Assembly: GCA_964422185.1 (NCBI GenBank)
Contig: CAYRAG010000051.1
Span: forward strand, 1-12,294
Source: CALXCT01 sp964422185
GTDB lineage: Bacteria > Bacillota > Clostridia > Oscillospirales > Oscillospiraceae
Direction: 5' to 3'
DNA length: 12,294 nt
Below, piece after piece: positions 12,255 through 12,294 of the stretch. The position numbers and the translations under genes were made by a program. Under the pieces are notes generated by a model. It was not told where the DNA came from, did not search any database, and was given only the letters and a program-made list of their open reading frames with translations. Every line of letters starts with the position of its first letter. Positions within the stretch are counted from its first letter, which is position 1.

Positions 12255-12294
12255 CCTCGAAAATGCCTGATTTTCAGGTGTTTTCGGGGTTTTC
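12255..12294 (+). terminator. Intrinsic terminator of tRNA-Leu
   Basis: CCTCGAAAA (12255-12263) pairs with TTTTCGGGG (12281-12289, one G-U), and CCTGA/TCAGG forms the inner stem around a TTT loop, with TG/TG mismatched between the two. TTTTC follows and runs off the window. It starts 12 nt after the tRNA end. Confidence 0.75.

Noticed and set aside
12157..12294. tRNA-Leu as an integration site for a mobile element
   Set aside because: No integrase or repeat of the tRNA 3' end is present in the window; a normal terminator follows the gene.

Overview
This is a GC-rich window with bacterial gene packing. The gene set points to a high-GC member of the Clostridia, probably a gut Oscillospiraceae-type organism: a SleB-type spore-cortex hydrolase fused to a copper-amine-oxidase N-terminal-like domain, paired clostridial FeoA proteins, a FeoB-associated Cys-rich peptide, CsoR, NrdR and a PcrA-like helicase. 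The genus is an inference from gene content only. I saw no phage, transposon, CRISPR array or toxin-antitoxin gene. The interest lies in metal homeostasis and its regulation.

Layout. (1) 1-1001: 3' part of a secreted cell-wall hydrolase gene, opening inside a 42-bp tandem repeat that encodes an acidic linker, then a hairpin terminator. (2) 1035-4802: iron block. A DtxR/MntR-family regulator on the minus strand diverges from feoA1-feoA2-feoB and a 50-residue FeoB-associated peptide. Four copies of a GGTTAGC-led dyad lie at the feo promoter and directly before feoB, so the adjacent regulator is the obvious candidate to bind them. A strong bidirectional terminator closes the block. (3) 4803-5946: a DedA/TVP38-type membrane protein on the minus strand, with a long leader containing a perfect 20-bp palindrome. 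(4) 5947-8573: nrdR (+) and a UvrD/PcrA helicase (-), convergent with 8 bp between their stop codons. (5) 8627-8802: tRNA-Gln(CUG) on the minus strand, with consensus promoter and terminator. (6) 8967-12067: copper block. An orphan + strand terminator precedes csoR-copA. The csoR promoter carries a palindrome exactly between its -35 and -10, and a second related dyad overlaps the ribosome binding site. (7) 12111-12294: tRNA-Leu(CAA) with promoter and terminator.

How the genes work together. The iron block encodes ferrous-iron uptake: FeoB is the channel or transporter, and the FeoA proteins and the Cys-rich peptide are accessories. It is probably shut off by the metal-loaded regulator. The copper block encodes Cu(I)-sensing repression (CsoR) and Cu(I) export (CopA).

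The most notable feature is in copA. Its 3' end carries a CopZ-like chaperone domain in frame. At the junction lie an A-AAA-AAG slippery heptamer in the zero frame, a strong Shine-Dalgarno sequence and an in-frame ATG. The gene could therefore make full-length CopA, a truncated CopA and free CopZ, much like the CopA/CopA(Z) arrangement in E. coli but with the chaperone domain at the other end of the protein.
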